This document shows positions 30,060 to 40,589 of a stretch of 64,000 bases of DNA, in pieces. The translations under genes were made by a program, and so were the position numbers. This DNA comes from Buchnera aphidicola (Cinara cuneomaculata) (GTDB lineage Bacteria; Pseudomonadota; Gammaproteobacteria; Enterobacterales; Enterobacteriaceae). Under the pieces are notes generated by a model. It did not search any database, was not told where the DNA came from, and worked only from the letters and a program-made list of their open reading frames with translations. The stretch is from assembly GCF_900698865.1 (NCBI RefSeq), contig NZ_LR217695.1:310001-374000 (forward strand), written 5' to 3'. Every line of letters starts with the position of its first letter. The stretch's first letter is position 1.

Positions 30060-30988
30060 AAACTATATTTATAAAAATTTATTGATAATATTAAACTAAT
30101 TAAAAATATTATAAAAATAGATATAAAAAACATAATTCGAGACCATTGTTCATAAGAATAAAAAAAAATATTTTTAATAATAGAAAATAAAAACCACATA
30201 AAAATAAAAAAACTTGTAGATAAAAAATAAAAAAAACGCACATAATGAAAATAATATAATAATAAATTAAGTATAAACATACTAACAATGCACACAGACA
30301 TAAATATATTAGTATATTTTCGATTATATTTTGTAACAAAATTTGGTATATTTGCCTGTTTATAATCTGTATATCGATAAATAATAATAGAATAAGAATG
30401 AACTATTTGCCAAAAAATAAATATAAAGAATAAAATCAAACAACACCCATTTAATGCTTTATGTACAGAAATATATCCAATAATAGGTGGTATAGAACCC
30501 GACACGCTACCTACGAATATAGAATAACATGATTTTTTTTTAAAAAAAAATGAATAAAGAATCACATAAAAAAATATTCCGGTTAATGATAGAATCATAG
30601 ATATAAAATTTATATATTTATAAAATATATACAAGCCTAAAAAAATACACAAAATAGCAAATAAAAATAGTATATATATTAATGTATTACTTTTATAATT
30701 ACATAAAATTCTATTCTTAGTTCGAAGCATAGTTTTATCTAAATTTCTATCAATAATATTATTTAAAATACATGATGCTGCAATGATAAACGTCATACCT
30801 AATATGACTTTCATAAATAGCAATTTTAATAAATATCCGCGAGATGCTAAAAAAAATCCTCCTGATAAACTAATTATGTTTCCTATAATAATTCCAGGTT
30901 TAATTAACTCTAATTTATTTATTATATTTTTTTTTTTTAAAACAAAAAAAAAATTTAATATTAATGATTTAAATGATCGAAAATCCAT
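30056..30988 (-). CDS. cyoE: protoheme IX farnesyltransferase (heme O synthase)
   Basis: 310 residues (E. coli 296), a UbiA-family multipass membrane protein that farnesylates heme B for the Cyo oxidase. Motifs: KPGIIIGNIISLSGGF, the Asp-rich NNIIDRNLDKTMLRTKNR, and IYRYTDYKQANIP. The only in-frame ATG before the domain is at 30988, inside the end of cyoD, giving about 14 extra residues. That leader crosses a T10 and an A12 run (30927-30938 on the plus strand), so the start should be treated as uncertain. Confidence 0.93.
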   Translation of the reverse strand: MDFRSFKSLILNFFFVLKKKNIINKLELIKPGIIIGNIISLSGGFFLASRGYLLKLLFMKVILGMTFIIAASCILNNIIDRNLDKTMLRTKNRILCNYKSNTLIYILFLFAILCIFLGLYIFYKYINFISMILSLTGIFFYVILYSFFFKKKSCYSIFVGSVSGSIPPIIGYISVHKALNGCCLILFFIFIFWQIVHSYSIIIYRYTDYKQANIPNFVTKYNRKYTNIFMSVCIVSMFILNLLLYYFHYVRFFYFLSTSFFIFMWFLFSIIKNIFFYSYEQWSRIMFFISIFIIFLISLILSINFYKYSF

Positions 30989-31317
30989 AAAGATCCTATA
31001 GTAATAATACTAATAATAACACCCGTAAATATCAGTGATGATATAATAAAAAAATTTTTTTTAGAAAAAGAAATATCTATAAAATATTTAAAATATAAAA
31101 AAATTTGTATACTTATTAATAACCAAAAAATCCATTTGTATTCAATAAAAAAAAATAAATTATGTGATAATATAAAAAAATATAAAAATATAAAAAATAT
31201 AGAAATATAAAAACCAATAAAAAATTTTTTTTTCATAAAAATTTTGATAATTTCAATAAAAATATTTTTTTTTATTATCAACATTATTAGTACTCCACTC
31301 ATATCAAAATAATTCAA
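30961..31317 (-). CDS. cyoD: cytochrome bo oxidase subunit IV
   Basis: 118 residues (E. coli 109), three hydrophobic segments. Identified by operon position and by the C-terminal GSLWIFDHLNH matching the E. coli GSIWIMWNLNY; the middle segment is strongly diverged and the E. coli HLVCFLHM block is not recognisable. An assembly subunit of the terminal oxidase. It lies 4 nt after cyoC and its end overlaps cyoE by 28 nt. A later start (for example Met12 or Met28) is possible. Confidence 0.85.
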   Translation of the reverse strand: MNYFDMSGVLIMLIIKKNIFIEIIKIFMKKKFFIGFYISIFFIFLYFFILSHNLFFFIEYKWIFWLLISIQIFLYFKYFIDISFSKKNFFIISSLIFTGVIISIITIGSLWIFDHLNH

Positions 31318-31321
31318 TTTA

Positions 31322-31906
31322 TTATTTAAAATATATACACATTAATAATATCATCCATATTATGTCTATAAAATGCCAAAATAAACAAAAACAAATAACA
31401 GATACATTAACAAAATTCTTAAAATCAAAAATTAAAATTTGAATTATTAAGATTAATATCCACAATAATCCAAAAATAATATGTAATCCATGTATTGCTA
31501 AAACAGTAAAAAAAGATGAAAGATAACCGTTTACTGTAGGATAAAATCCTTTATTAAACATATGTAACCATTCAAAATATTCTAACGATAAAAAAATACT
31601 TCCTAAAAAAAATGTAATTAATAAAAAAATTAACATATATTTTTTAGAATGTTTATGTAAAAAATATTTAACTAAACTACATGATAAAGCACTAAATAAT
31701 AAAATTAATGTTTCTAAAAAAATTATAAACCATGAAAATAAATGATTTTCTTGTAAAAAATTATCGTATCCATGTCGTGACATAATGATATGTACCACAA
31801 ATAATATTGCAAAAATAATACAATCACTCATTAAATAAACCCAAATACCAAAAATATTTTTATTTTCTAACGAAGAATACGAAATATATTTTTTTTTTAT
31901 GTTCAC
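31322..31906 (-). CDS. cyoC: cytochrome bo oxidase subunit III
   Basis: 194 residues (E. coli 204), five transmembrane helices. FGIWVYLMSDCIIFAILF near the N-terminus and HGLHIIFGLLWI and WHFIDIIWMILL near the C-terminus are typical of heme-copper oxidase subunit III. It starts 27 nt after the cyoB stop. Confidence 0.94.
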   Translation of the reverse strand: MNIKKKYISYSSLENKNIFGIWVYLMSDCIIFAILFVVHIIMSRHGYDNFLQENHLFSWFIIFLETLILLFSALSCSLVKYFLHKHSKKYMLIFLLITFFLGSIFLSLEYFEWLHMFNKGFYPTVNGYLSSFFTVLAIHGLHIIFGLLWILILIIQILIFDFKNFVNVSVICFCLFWHFIDIIWMILLMCIYFK

Positions 31907-31933
31907 GATATATCCCTATATGACATTCATATT

Positions 31934-33925
31934 TTATTTATGATTATTTTTTTTATTAGTAGATTTATATTTGTTTTCTATTTCGTAAATTCTATTTTTT
32001 GAAATAATATATCCATTATCTACTTTAAGAGATTTAATTAAAATAATAAAAAAAATTCCAATTAATGATAAAAAAACTAACCACCAAATATGCCATATCA
32101 TTGAAAAACCAAATATTGTAGTTAACACACTAATAATAATACCTGTAGACGTATTATTAGGCATATGAATAGATTCAAAATGATTACCTATACCAATATT
32201 TTTATTTATTTTTTCATACCAAAAATTATCTATTTTTTTTATTAACGGTATAACTGCAAAATTATATACAGGTGGAGGAGATAAAATAGACCATTCTAAT
32301 GTTCTACCATTCCAAGGATCTCCACTATCATCTCTATATTCATCAGAATGTCGATTTTTAATTGATATAAACAATTGTATTAATTGAGCTACAATACCTA
32401 AAAAAATTATAATACTACCAATAGCAGCTACCGTTAAAAGATTATGATATTCGACATCAATATTTTGACTTAATCTACGAGTCATACCCATACATCCTAA
32501 TATATATAGCGGAATAAAAGCTATAAAAAAGCCATTAATCCATAATAAAAATGCAACTTTACCCCAATATTCATTCAATTTAAAACCAAAAATCTTAGGA
32601 AACCAATAAGTTATACCTGCAAAACAGCCAAAAACTACACCACCAATAATTACATTGTGAAAATGAGCCACTAAAAATAAACTATTATGAAAAACAAAGT
32701 CTATTGAAGGTATGGATAACAATACACCTGCCATACCACCTACCGTGAAACTAACTAAAAAACCAATAGTCCATAACATAGCGGAATGAAAAACAATACG
32801 ACCACGATACATTGTAAATAACCAGTTGAATATTTTTACACCAGTCGGAATAGCAATTATCATAGTAGTAATACTAAAAAAAGAATTTACATCTGCTCCA
32901 GCACCCATTGTAAAAAAATGATGTAACCATACAAGAAAAGATAATATCGTAATAACAATAGTAGCCCATATTAAAGAAATATATCCAAATAATGCTTTTC
33001 TAGAAAATGTAGATACTATTTCTGAAAAAATACCAAATATTGGTAATATTAATATATAAACTTCAGGATGTCCCCATATCCAAATTAAATTGATATATAA
33101 CATCATGTTTCCACCTAGATCATTAGTGAAAAAATGAAAACCTAAATACCTATCTAAAGATAAAAATACTAACGTAATAAATAAAACAGGAAAAGATATT
33201 AATATAAGAATGTTAGTACATAATGCTGTCCAAGTAAAAACAGGCATCTTAAACATCGTCATACCTGGAGCACGAAAATTAATAATAGTTACTATAAAAT
33301 TAATAGCAGTTAAAATCGTACCTAAACCTGATATCTGTAAAATCCAAATCCAATAATCTACACCTACTCCTGGACTATACTGAATTCCTGATAATGGAGG
33401 ATATCCTAACCAACCAGTTGCAGCAAATTCACCGATTCCCAAAGATAGCATCATTAAAAAAACTGAACTAGCAGTTAACCAAAAACTTAAATTATTTAAT
33501 AAAGGAAACGCCAAATCTCTTGCTCCAATTTGTAAAGGAATAACAAAATTCATTAAACCAATCACTAGAGGCATAGCTACAAAAAAAATCATAATGACAC
33601 CATGAGCTGTAAATACTTGATCATAATGATTTGCTGGTAAAATATTGATATGCCCGCCAGGTAAAGATGAAAAAAACTGTTGTAATCGCATTATTACAGC
33701 ATCAGAAAACCCCCGTAAAAACATAACAAATGATAGTATGAAATACATAACAGCAATTTTTTTATGATCTACAGATGTAAACCAATTACGCCATAAATAA
33801 TTCCACTTTTTTAAATACGTAATATACACACCGAGCGTTAAAGAAAATAATATAATTACAATATATGTAATCATAATTATCGGATCATGAAATGGTATTG
33901 CATTAATAGTTAATTTTCCAAACAT
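31934..33925 (-). CDS. cyoB: cytochrome bo ubiquinol oxidase subunit I
   Basis: 663 residues, same as E. coli. The heme and copper ligands are in place: FTAHG (His108), WGHPEVY with the cross-linked His-Tyr, WLHHFFTMG, and VAHFHNV. Quinone-site residues Arg71, Asp75, His100 and Gln103 are visible. It reduces oxygen to water and pumps protons. It is the catalytic core of the only respiratory oxidase in the window. The second gene of the cyo operon. Confidence 0.98.
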   Translation of the reverse strand: MFGKLTINAIPFHDPIIMITYIVIILFSLTLGVYITYLKKWNYLWRNWFTSVDHKKIAVMYFILSFVMFLRGFSDAVIMRLQQFFSSLPGGHINILPANHYDQVFTAHGVIMIFFVAMPLVIGLMNFVIPLQIGARDLAFPLLNNLSFWLTASSVFLMMLSLGIGEFAATGWLGYPPLSGIQYSPGVGVDYWIWILQISGLGTILTAINFIVTIINFRAPGMTMFKMPVFTWTALCTNILILISFPVLFITLVFLSLDRYLGFHFFTNDLGGNMMLYINLIWIWGHPEVYILILPIFGIFSEIVSTFSRKALFGYISLIWATIVITILSFLVWLHHFFTMGAGADVNSFFSITTMIIAIPTGVKIFNWLFTMYRGRIVFHSAMLWTIGFLVSFTVGGMAGVLLSIPSIDFVFHNSLFLVAHFHNVIIGGVVFGCFAGITYWFPKIFGFKLNEYWGKVAFLLWINGFFIAFIPLYILGCMGMTRRLSQNIDVEYHNLLTVAAIGSIIIFLGIVAQLIQLFISIKNRHSDEYRDDSGDPWNGRTLEWSILSPPPVYNFAVIPLIKKIDNFWYEKINKNIGIGNHFESIHMPNNTSTGIIISVLTTIFGFSMIWHIWWLVFLSLIGIFFIILIKSLKVDNGYIISKNRIYEIENKYKSTNKKNNHK

Positions 33926-33993
33926 TCTTATTTACCTTTAATAAATAAAATATACAATTAGATAATTCATTTTTATTTATATAAATAAAGTAA

Positions 33994-34872
33994 TTATTTT
34001 TTATATATGTTATTAAACATACCTTTAATTTTATAAAACAATAAAGGATCAACATATGAAAAATATTGTATATTATGTTGTTTAGTATGACGCGATAAAT
34101 CTAAAAATTGTTTTTTAAATAATAAAAAATTGTTTTTTAATTTTACATGTTCTATCCATGTATAAAAATCATACATATTTTCATAAACACAAACATTAAA
34201 TTTCATATTAGAAAAACCATAACCACTATAATTAGATGAAATACCTTTATAACAACCACTATTATTTGCTATTAAATTTAATTCTGTTTTCATTCCTGCC
34301 ATAGTATAAATTTGGCTACCTAAATGAGGTATAAAGAAAGAATTCATTATAGAATGTGAAGTAATATTTAAATGTATAGGAATATTTTTAGGAAACGATA
34401 TTTCGTTAATAGTAGCTATTTTATAGTACGGATAAATAAACAACCAACGCCAATTTAAAGAAATTACTTCAATAACAATCGGTTTATTAATGTTAACTTT
34501 TAAAGATTTCTTTGGATCTAATTTATGAGTAGTAGTCCATGATAAATGCGCTAAATAAAATATTATTATAATAGGAACTAACCAACATATTGCTTCCAAT
34601 AAATATGAGTGATTCCAATTAGGCATATAATCTGATAAATTATTTGAATCACGATAAATATATGCAATAAATATTATTAAAAAAAGTACTGGTAACACCA
34701 CGAGCAACATAACGCGAAAAACTAATAAAACTAATTTAAATTCAGTATGTGAAATATATCCGTAAGAACGAACATATATATTTTTACTAATATAAAAAAT
34801 AAGCAATGAAATCGAAAAAACAAAAAAAATTATTAAAATTTTAAAGATATGTGGTTTCTTGAATAATTTCAT
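33994..34872 (-). CDS. cyoA: cytochrome bo oxidase subunit II
   Basis: 292 residues (E. coli 315). Two N-terminal membrane helices, then the cupredoxin-like domain: PNWNHSYLLEAICWLVPI, VISLNWRWLFIYP, and SVMNSFFIP-like SIMNSFFIPHLGSQIYTMAG. As in other quinol oxidases the CuA ligands are absent. The E. coli lipoprotein box and its Cys are missing, so lipidation of the N-terminus is lost. The C-terminal Met/His-rich tail is also gone. It is the first gene of the minus-strand cyo operon. Confidence 0.95.
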   Translation of the reverse strand: MKLFKKPHIFKILIIFFVFSISLLIFYISKNIYVRSYGYISHTEFKLVLLVFRVMLLVVLPVLFLIIFIAYIYRDSNNLSDYMPNWNHSYLLEAICWLVPIIIIFYLAHLSWTTTHKLDPKKSLKVNINKPIVIEVISLNWRWLFIYPYYKIATINEISFPKNIPIHLNITSHSIMNSFFIPHLGSQIYTMAGMKTELNLIANNSGCYKGISSNYSGYGFSNMKFNVCVYENMYDFYTWIEHVKLKNNFLLFKKQFLDLSRHTKQHNIQYFSYVDPLLFYKIKGMFNNIYKK

Positions 34873-35029
34873 TATCTTAATACCTATATAAAGCTATATA
34901 TTCATATTGTTATAATTCTTTTTTATAAAAAAATTATAAAATATATTAAAAATATAAAAATATTCTTAACATTTAGCATTAAAAATTTTTTATGAATAAT
35001 AAAAAACAAATATTTATTAATTTAATCCA

Positions 35030-35055
35030 GATAAATAATAGCAATATTATTTATC
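35030..35055 (+). repeat. 11-bp hairpin with GCAA tetraloop upstream of bolA
   Basis: GATAAATAATA, loop GCAA, then the exact complement. A GNRA loop gives extra stability in RNA only. It precedes the -35 at 35065 by 9 nt, so it would be in a transcript from further upstream, or act as DNA. Confidence 0.5.
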
Positions 35056-35064
35056 GATTCTAAA

Positions 35065-35094
35065 TTGACAACGATCACAATTATATTGTATATT
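35065..35094 (+). promoter_or_regulatory. candidate sigma70 promoter upstream of bolA
   Basis: Perfect -35 TTGACA (35065-35070), 18-nt spacer, -10 TATATT (35089-35094). A full TTGACA is rare in this base composition. It points to bolA, 246 nt downstream. Confidence 0.45.
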
Positions 35095-35340
35095 AAAAAT
35101 AAATATATATTTATCTATATTTAAAACTCTCATTTATCATCTAAACTTCATAATATTCAAAAAAATAATTTATAATATAAATATCTGAAAATTTATTTCA
35201 TAAAAGTACCATACTTATAAAATAAAAAAAATTATTTTATATTAAAAAAATTATTAATTTAATATTTAAAATGTTTAATATAATATATATTATTATAACT
35301 AATAATAATATAACATATTACTTATACATATCAGCTAATT

Positions 35341-35655
35341 ATGAAAAATATCATTGAAAAAAAAATAACATCAAAATTAAATATTTATTATTTAAAAATA
35401 ACTGATACTAGTCATCTACATCACAATAATAACTGTAAAAACAAACATTTTAGCATCATTATATCTGCATACGAATTTAATAATTTATCCTTATTTCAGC
35501 AACATAATATAATTTATAAATTATTTTTTAACTACATTCCTAAAAAAATATATGCTATACAATTAAAAACATATGATGTATATCAATGGAATAGAATAAA
35601 AAATAAATCGTTAATATTAACACCATGTGTATATTATAAAAAAATATTCAATTAA
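35341..35655 (+). CDS. bolA: BolA family protein
   Basis: 104 residues (E. coli 105). The class signature aligns as HNIIYKLFFNYIPKKIYAIQLKTYDVYQW against [28 protein letters not shown]; the rest is weakly conserved. His residues near 26-29 could be cluster ligands. BolA with monothiol glutaredoxin handles Fe-S clusters and also acts as a stress morphogene. Its place before clpP is as in E. coli, with tig lost between. Confidence 0.85.
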   Translation: MKNIIEKKITSKLNIYYLKITDTSHLHHNNNCKNKHFSIIISAYEFNNLSLFQQHNIIYKLFFNYIPKKIYAIQLKTYDVYQWNRIKNKSLILTPCVYYKKIFN

Positions 35656-36058
35656 ATTCATAATTAAATGCAATATATCAAATAATAATTATATTCACGT
35701 CAATAAAAATCATGTTTATTAAAAATGAATAAATCATTTATATACACTGAAGATATAAAAAATATAATTATTATTATATTTTATTTGTTATATTAGAGAT
35801 ATAATCATACTGTAATCTGGATAATTAAATTAATAATATAAAATGTGTATTTAAAAATGTCATACTTCTATACCTCAAAAATAAATATCTATCTATATAT
35901 ATTAAATAATAAAATACTAATAAAAATATAAAAAAATTATTTAAAATAAATAATAATCATTGTCTATAAAATACTTCGTTAAGTATCTACAAAATATATA
36001 TAATGCCATACTAATAAATCAACAATACAAATCACTATTTTAAAAATAGGAATAAAAT
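35656..36058. other. gene-free region bolA/clpP, site of lost tig
   Basis: 403 nt with no coding signal on either strand. In E. coli the trigger factor gene tig (about 1.3 kb) occupies this interval. The remaining DNA is too short and too AT-rich to recognise a remnant. It should contain the clpPX promoter; I could not identify a convincing sigma32 site. Confidence 0.6.
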
Positions 36059-36679
36059 ATGACCTTGATTAATAACAATAATAATATAAGATATGATAAT
36101 TCCTTAATACCTTTTGTAATTGATAAAAGTTATCAAGGTGAACGTTCTTATGATATTTTTTCACGATTATTAAAAGATAGAATAATTTTTATAACTGGCG
36201 CAATCAACGATCATCTTGCTAGTATTATTATATCGCAAATATTATTTTTAGAATCAGAAAATAAAAAAAAAGATATTTTTTTATATATTAATTCTCCTGG
36301 AGGAATAATAACATCCGGTCTCTCAATTTATGATACCATGCAATTTGTTAAACCGGATATAAATACAATATGTTTAGGTCAAGCTTGTTCAATGGCCGCT
36401 ATACTATTATGCGCAGGAAAAAAAGGAAAACGATTTTGTTTACCTCATGCTAGAATTATGCTGCACCAACCTCTGGGTGGATTTCAAGGACAAGCATCAG
36501 ATATTATAATACATGCTAAAGAAATAAAAAAAATAAAAAAAATAATAAATAATTTATTATCTTATCATACACAACAATCTATTGAAAAAATAACACAAGA
36601 TATAGAGCGTGATTATTTTTTTTCTCCACAAGAAGCTATTAAATATGGTCTTATCGATTTTATTTTAAAAAATAGATAA
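36059..36679 (+). CDS. clpP: ATP-dependent Clp protease proteolytic subunit
   Basis: 206 residues (E. coli 207). The catalytic triad Ser111 (GQACSMAA), His136 (IMLHQPLGG), and Asp185 (ERDYFF) match E. coli numbering exactly. INSPGG at 78-82 forms the oxyanion region. The tetradecameric chamber works with ClpX, encoded 46 nt downstream. Confidence 0.97.
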   Translation: MTLINNNNNIRYDNSLIPFVIDKSYQGERSYDIFSRLLKDRIIFITGAINDHLASIIISQILFLESENKKKDIFLYINSPGGIITSGLSIYDTMQFVKPDINTICLGQACSMAAILLCAGKKGKRFCLPHARIMLHQPLGGFQGQASDIIIHAKEIKKIKKIINNLLSYHTQQSIEKITQDIERDYFFSPQEAIKYGLIDFILKNR

Positions 36680-36725
36680 TGAAATTTATATAAAAATTAA
36701 ATAATAAATGATTATAGAGAAAAAT

Positions 36726-37973
36726 ATGGATAATACTGTTAATAGTCAAAATCATATATTTTGTTCATTTTGCAAAAAAAAAGAAAATGAAGTAACAAAA
36801 ATTATTAGTGGACCATCAGGACATATTTGTGACCAATGTGTTTTACTATGTTATGATATTTTAAATAAAAAAAATTTAAATACAAATAAATCAATCATTC
36901 CTTTACCTACACCAAAAACTATAAAAAAATATTTAGATAAATTTATCATAGGCCAAAAAAAAGCTAAAAAAATAATTTCTGTCGCTGTATATAATCACTA
37001 TAAAAAATTAAATTCTTTAGTAGATAAAAATACAGTACACATAGAAAAAAGTAATATTTTATTAATTGGACCTACAGGAACAGGTAAAACTCTAATTGCA
37101 GAAACATTAGCAAAATATTTAAAAGTACCTTTTTCTATTTCAGACGCTACAACTCTAACAGAAGCAGGTTATGTAGGGGAGGATGTCGAAAATATTTTAA
37201 GAAGATTAATAGAAAATAGTAACTATGACATTAAGCAAGCAGAAAGAGGAATTATATATATTGATGAAATTGATAAAATTACAAAAAAAACAGCAAATGT
37301 TTCAATAACTCGTGATGTATCCGGAGAAGGTGTACAACAAGCTTTGTTAAAAATTCTTGAAGGAACAGTGGCTTCTGTACCTATTACTGGCGGTAGAAGA
37401 CATCCACAACAAGAAACCTGGAAAATTGATACTTCTAAAATTTTATTTATTTGTGGAGGATCATTTTTTGGTTTAAAAAATATTATATCAAATCGTATTT
37501 ATAATAAATCTAATATTGGATTTTATAAAAATAAAAAAAAAAATGTTTTTATTAAAAATCATCATAACTTAAGTAATAAAACTGTACATACACAAGATCT
37601 TATTAAATACGGATTAATACCTGAATTTATTGGAAGATTACCAATAATAGTAAAACTCCATGATTTAACGCAAGACGATTTAATAAAAATATTAAAGAAA
37701 CCAAAAAACGCTTTAATTAAACAGTATAAACAGTTATTTTTATTCGATAATATTAAATTAAAATTTGATAATTCTGCTGTAATAGAAATTGCTAAAAAAG
37801 CAATAAGAAAAAAAACTGGAGCTAGAGGATTACGCTCTATTCTAGAATATTCTTTATTAAAAATAATGTATAAAGCACCTACTTTAAAAAATATAAAAAG
37901 TATTTATATTGATGCATCAGTTATTCAAGGAAAAAGTTCACCTAAATTATTTTTTTTAGAAAAAAAAATATAA
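36726..37973 (+). CDS. clpX: ATP-dependent Clp protease ATP-binding subunit ClpX
   Basis: 415 residues from the ATG at 36726 (E. coli 424); an in-frame ATG at 36708 adds six residues. The zinc finger is CSFC..CDQC. AAA+ motifs are GPTGTGKT (Walker A), [10 protein letters not shown] (Walker B) and [11 protein letters not shown] pore region, with GYVGED pore loop 1. The IGF loop that docks on ClpP is kept (NIGFYKN). Sensor 2 is [10 protein letters not shown]. It unfolds substrates for ClpP. Confidence 0.96.
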   Translation: MDNTVNSQNHIFCSFCKKKENEVTKIISGPSGHICDQCVLLCYDILNKKNLNTNKSIIPLPTPKTIKKYLDKFIIGQKKAKKIISVAVYNHYKKLNSLVDKNTVHIEKSNILLIGPTGTGKTLIAETLAKYLKVPFSISDATTLTEAGYVGEDVENILRRLIENSNYDIKQAERGIIYIDEIDKITKKTANVSITRDVSGEGVQQALLKILEGTVASVPITGGRRHPQQETWKIDTSKILFICGGSFFGLKNIISNRIYNKSNIGFYKNKKKNVFIKNHHNLSNKTVHTQDLIKYGLIPEFIGRLPIIVKLHDLTQDDLIKILKKPKNALIKQYKQLFLFDNIKLKFDNSAVIEIAKKAIRKKTGARGLRSILEYSLLKIMYKAPTLKNIKSIYIDASVIQGKSSPKLFFLEKKI

Positions 37974-38098
37974 ATAAAATAACGATTTATCAGAAAAAAT
38001 ATAAAAATAAACATAAACTCTATTTATAAACATCTTAATTAAAATATACAACTATAAACATTATGTTTATATATCAATACTAACAGAGAGAAATATAT

Positions 38099-40447
38099 AT
38101 GAATTCTGGGTATTCTGAAAATATTAATATTCCAATACTACCTTTACGAGATATTGTAATTTATCCATATATGGTGACTCCTTTATTTATCGGTCGCAAA
38201 AATTCAATAAAATGTATAGAATTTTCAATGCAACATGATAAAAAAATACTACTAATTACACAAAAAAAAGCAACAATAAAAAATCCAAAAAAAAGTGATT
38301 TATTTGCTATCGGTACAGTAGCAAAAATTTTACAAATTTTACATTTACCGGATGGAACAATAAAAATATTAATTGAAGGAAAAAAACGAGCAAAAATAAA
38401 AAATATAAAAAAAAATGATACTTGTTATATTGCACAAATTAATTACATTAAATCTATTAATATAAAAGAAAAAGAAAAAAAAGTATTAATTAATTTAACA
38501 ATTAATCAATTTAAAAAATATATTAATATAAATAAAAAAATGTCTCCAGATATAGTAAAAATACTAAAAAAAACCAATAATATAGAAAAATTAAGTGATA
38601 TTTTATCACATCACATGCCGTTAAAAATACAAGATAAACAATCTTTATTAGAAATGTCTCATACTAGTAAACGTTTAGAATTTTTAATTAGCATTATGAA
38701 ATCTGAAATAGATTTATTGAAAGTAGAAAAAAGAATTAGAAATAGAATTAAAAAACAAACAGAAAAAAATCAAAGAGAATATTTTCTAACTGAACAAATG
38801 AAAGCTATTCAAAAAGAACTAGGATATCCTGAAAATTCTATTGATGAGAATAAAAAATTAAAAAATAAAATAAATTTAGCTAAAATGCCAAAAGAAGCAG
38901 ATATAAAAACACGAACAGAATTAAAAAAATTACAAATGATGTCACCCATGTCAGCAGAAGCAACAGTTGTAAGAAACTACGTTGAATGGATGATACAAAT
39001 ACCATGGCATAAAAAAAGCAAAACGAAAAAAAATCTTAAAACTGCTCATAAGATATTAAATATCGATCATTTTGGTTTAAACGAAGTAAAAGAACATATT
39101 TTAGAATATTTAGCCGTACAACACCGAACAAAAAAAATTAAAGGACCAATTCTTTGTTTAGTAGGTCCACCAGGTATCGGAAAAACTTCATTAGGAAAAT
39201 CTATTGCTCGAGCAACAGGAAGAAAATATGTTCGTATGGCTTTAGGGGGTATTAGAGATGAAGCAGAAATTCGAGGACATAGAAGAACATATATTGGATC
39301 TATGCCCGGAAAATTAATGCAACAAATAACTAAGTCAGGTGTAAAAAATCCTTTATTTTTATTGGATGAAATTGATAAAATGGCATTTGATATACGAATA
39401 GATCCAGCCGCTGCTTTGTTAGAAGTATTAGATCCTGAACAAAATAATTCATTTAATGATCATTATTTAGAAATAGATTATGATTTATCAGAAGTTATGT
39501 TTATCGCTACTTCTAATTCAATGAACATACCTACTCCTTTATTAGATCGTATGGAAGTTATACGATTATCAGGATATACTGAAGAAGAAAAAATAAATAT
39601 CGCCAAAAAATATTTACAACCAAAACAAATGAAAGAAAATGCTCTAAAAAAAACAGAATTATCTATTAATGATAGTGCATTAATAGATATTATTAGATAT
39701 TACACACGAGAATCAGGTGTAAGATCTTTAGAAAGAACAATATCAAAAATTTGTAGAAAAACTGTAAAAAAAATTTTATTAAATAAAAATTGCAATAAAA
39801 TTATTATAGATAAAAAAAATTTAAAAAATTATTTAGGTATTAAGAAATATGCGTATGGAAAAATAAGTAAAAATAATCAAATAGGACAAGTAACTGGATT
39901 AGCTTGGACAGAAATGGGCGGAGATTTATTAACTATTGAATGTACTAGTGTACCGGGTAAAGGAAAATTAATATATACCGGATCACTTGGAAAAATAATG
40001 AAAGAGTCCATACAAACAGCTTTAACCGTTATACGAGCACAAGCGCATAAATTATGTATTAAACAAGATTTTTATAATACAATCGATATTCATATACATG
40101 TACCGGAAGGTGCAACTCCTAAAGATGGACCGAGTGCCGGAATAACAATGTGTACCGCTATAGCCTCGTGTTTAACGAATAATCCAGTTAAATCAAATAT
40201 TGCAATGACAGGAGAAATTACTTTACGAGGACAAGTATTAAATATTGGCGGATTAAAAGAAAAGTTAATAGCTGCCCATCGTGGAGGAGTAAAAACAGTA
40301 TTGATACCTTTTGGAAATAAAAGAGAATTATCAAAAATTCCGAAAAATATTTTATCTGGTTTAAATATATATCCAATTAAGCACATTCAAGATATCCTCA
40401 CATTAGCTTTAGAGAAAAATCCTTATGTCAGTAACATAGATAAATAA
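38099..40447 (+). CDS. lon: ATP-dependent protease Lon
   Basis: 782 residues (E. coli 784). An N-terminal substrate domain (LPLRDIVIYPYMVTPLFIGR), AAA+ module with GPPGIGKTSLGKSIA and FLLDEIDKM, and the protease domain with catalytic Ser in KDGPSAGIT and Lys in GGLKEKLIAAHRGG about 43 residues on. It degrades misfolded proteins. A short hairpin (38053-38071) and an AGAGAG ribosome-binding site precede the ATG. Confidence 0.97.
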   Translation: MNSGYSENINIPILPLRDIVIYPYMVTPLFIGRKNSIKCIEFSMQHDKKILLITQKKATIKNPKKSDLFAIGTVAKILQILHLPDGTIKILIEGKKRAKIKNIKKNDTCYIAQINYIKSINIKEKEKKVLINLTINQFKKYININKKMSPDIVKILKKTNNIEKLSDILSHHMPLKIQDKQSLLEMSHTSKRLEFLISIMKSEIDLLKVEKRIRNRIKKQTEKNQREYFLTEQMKAIQKELGYPENSIDENKKLKNKINLAKMPKEADIKTRTELKKLQMMSPMSAEATVVRNYVEWMIQIPWHKKSKTKKNLKTAHKILNIDHFGLNEVKEHILEYLAVQHRTKKIKGPILCLVGPPGIGKTSLGKSIARATGRKYVRMALGGIRDEAEIRGHRRTYIGSMPGKLMQQITKSGVKNPLFLLDEIDKMAFDIRIDPAAALLEVLDPEQNNSFNDHYLEIDYDLSEVMFIATSNSMNIPTPLLDRMEVIRLSGYTEEEKINIAKKYLQPKQMKENALKKTELSINDSALIDIIRYYTRESGVRSLERTISKICRKTVKKILLNKNCNKIIIDKKNLKNYLGIKKYAYGKISKNNQIGQVTGLAWTEMGGDLLTIECTSVPGKGKLIYTGSLGKIMKESIQTALTVIRAQAHKLCIKQDFYNTIDIHIHVPEGATPKDGPSAGITMCTAIASCLTNNPVKSNIAMTGEITLRGQVLNIGGLKEKLIAAHRGGVKTVLIPFGNKRELSKIPKNILSGLNIYPIKHIQDILTLALEKNPYVSNIDK

Positions 40448-40489
40448 AAAAATGTGAAAAAATTGAATAATTTTCATTATACATAACAC

Positions 40490-40520
40490 AACTAGCAAAT
40501 TTTATTTTTTTTTGCTAGTT
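40490..40520 (+). terminator. hairpin after lon
   Basis: A perfect 10-bp stem AACTAGCAAA with its complement, 11-nt T-rich loop, 42 nt after the lon stop and 70 nt before ppiD. It lies where hupB is found in E. coli. There is no U tail after the stem, so termination may be weak. Confidence 0.5.
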
Positions 40521-40589
40521 ATTAATCAATTTTTAAATATAAAAATATCCTAAATAATTAAATAATATTCCAAAAAGGTCTATACAACA

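Larger units (their letters stand above)
34873..35340. other. gene-free divergent region, cyoA/bolA
   Basis: 468 nt with no open gene. It contains a GCAA-tetraloop hairpin (35030-35055) and a good plus-strand promoter (35065-35094), listed separately. From that promoter the bolA leader would be about 240 nt. In E. coli ampG and yajG lie between cyoA and bolA; neither is recognisable. Confidence 0.6.
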
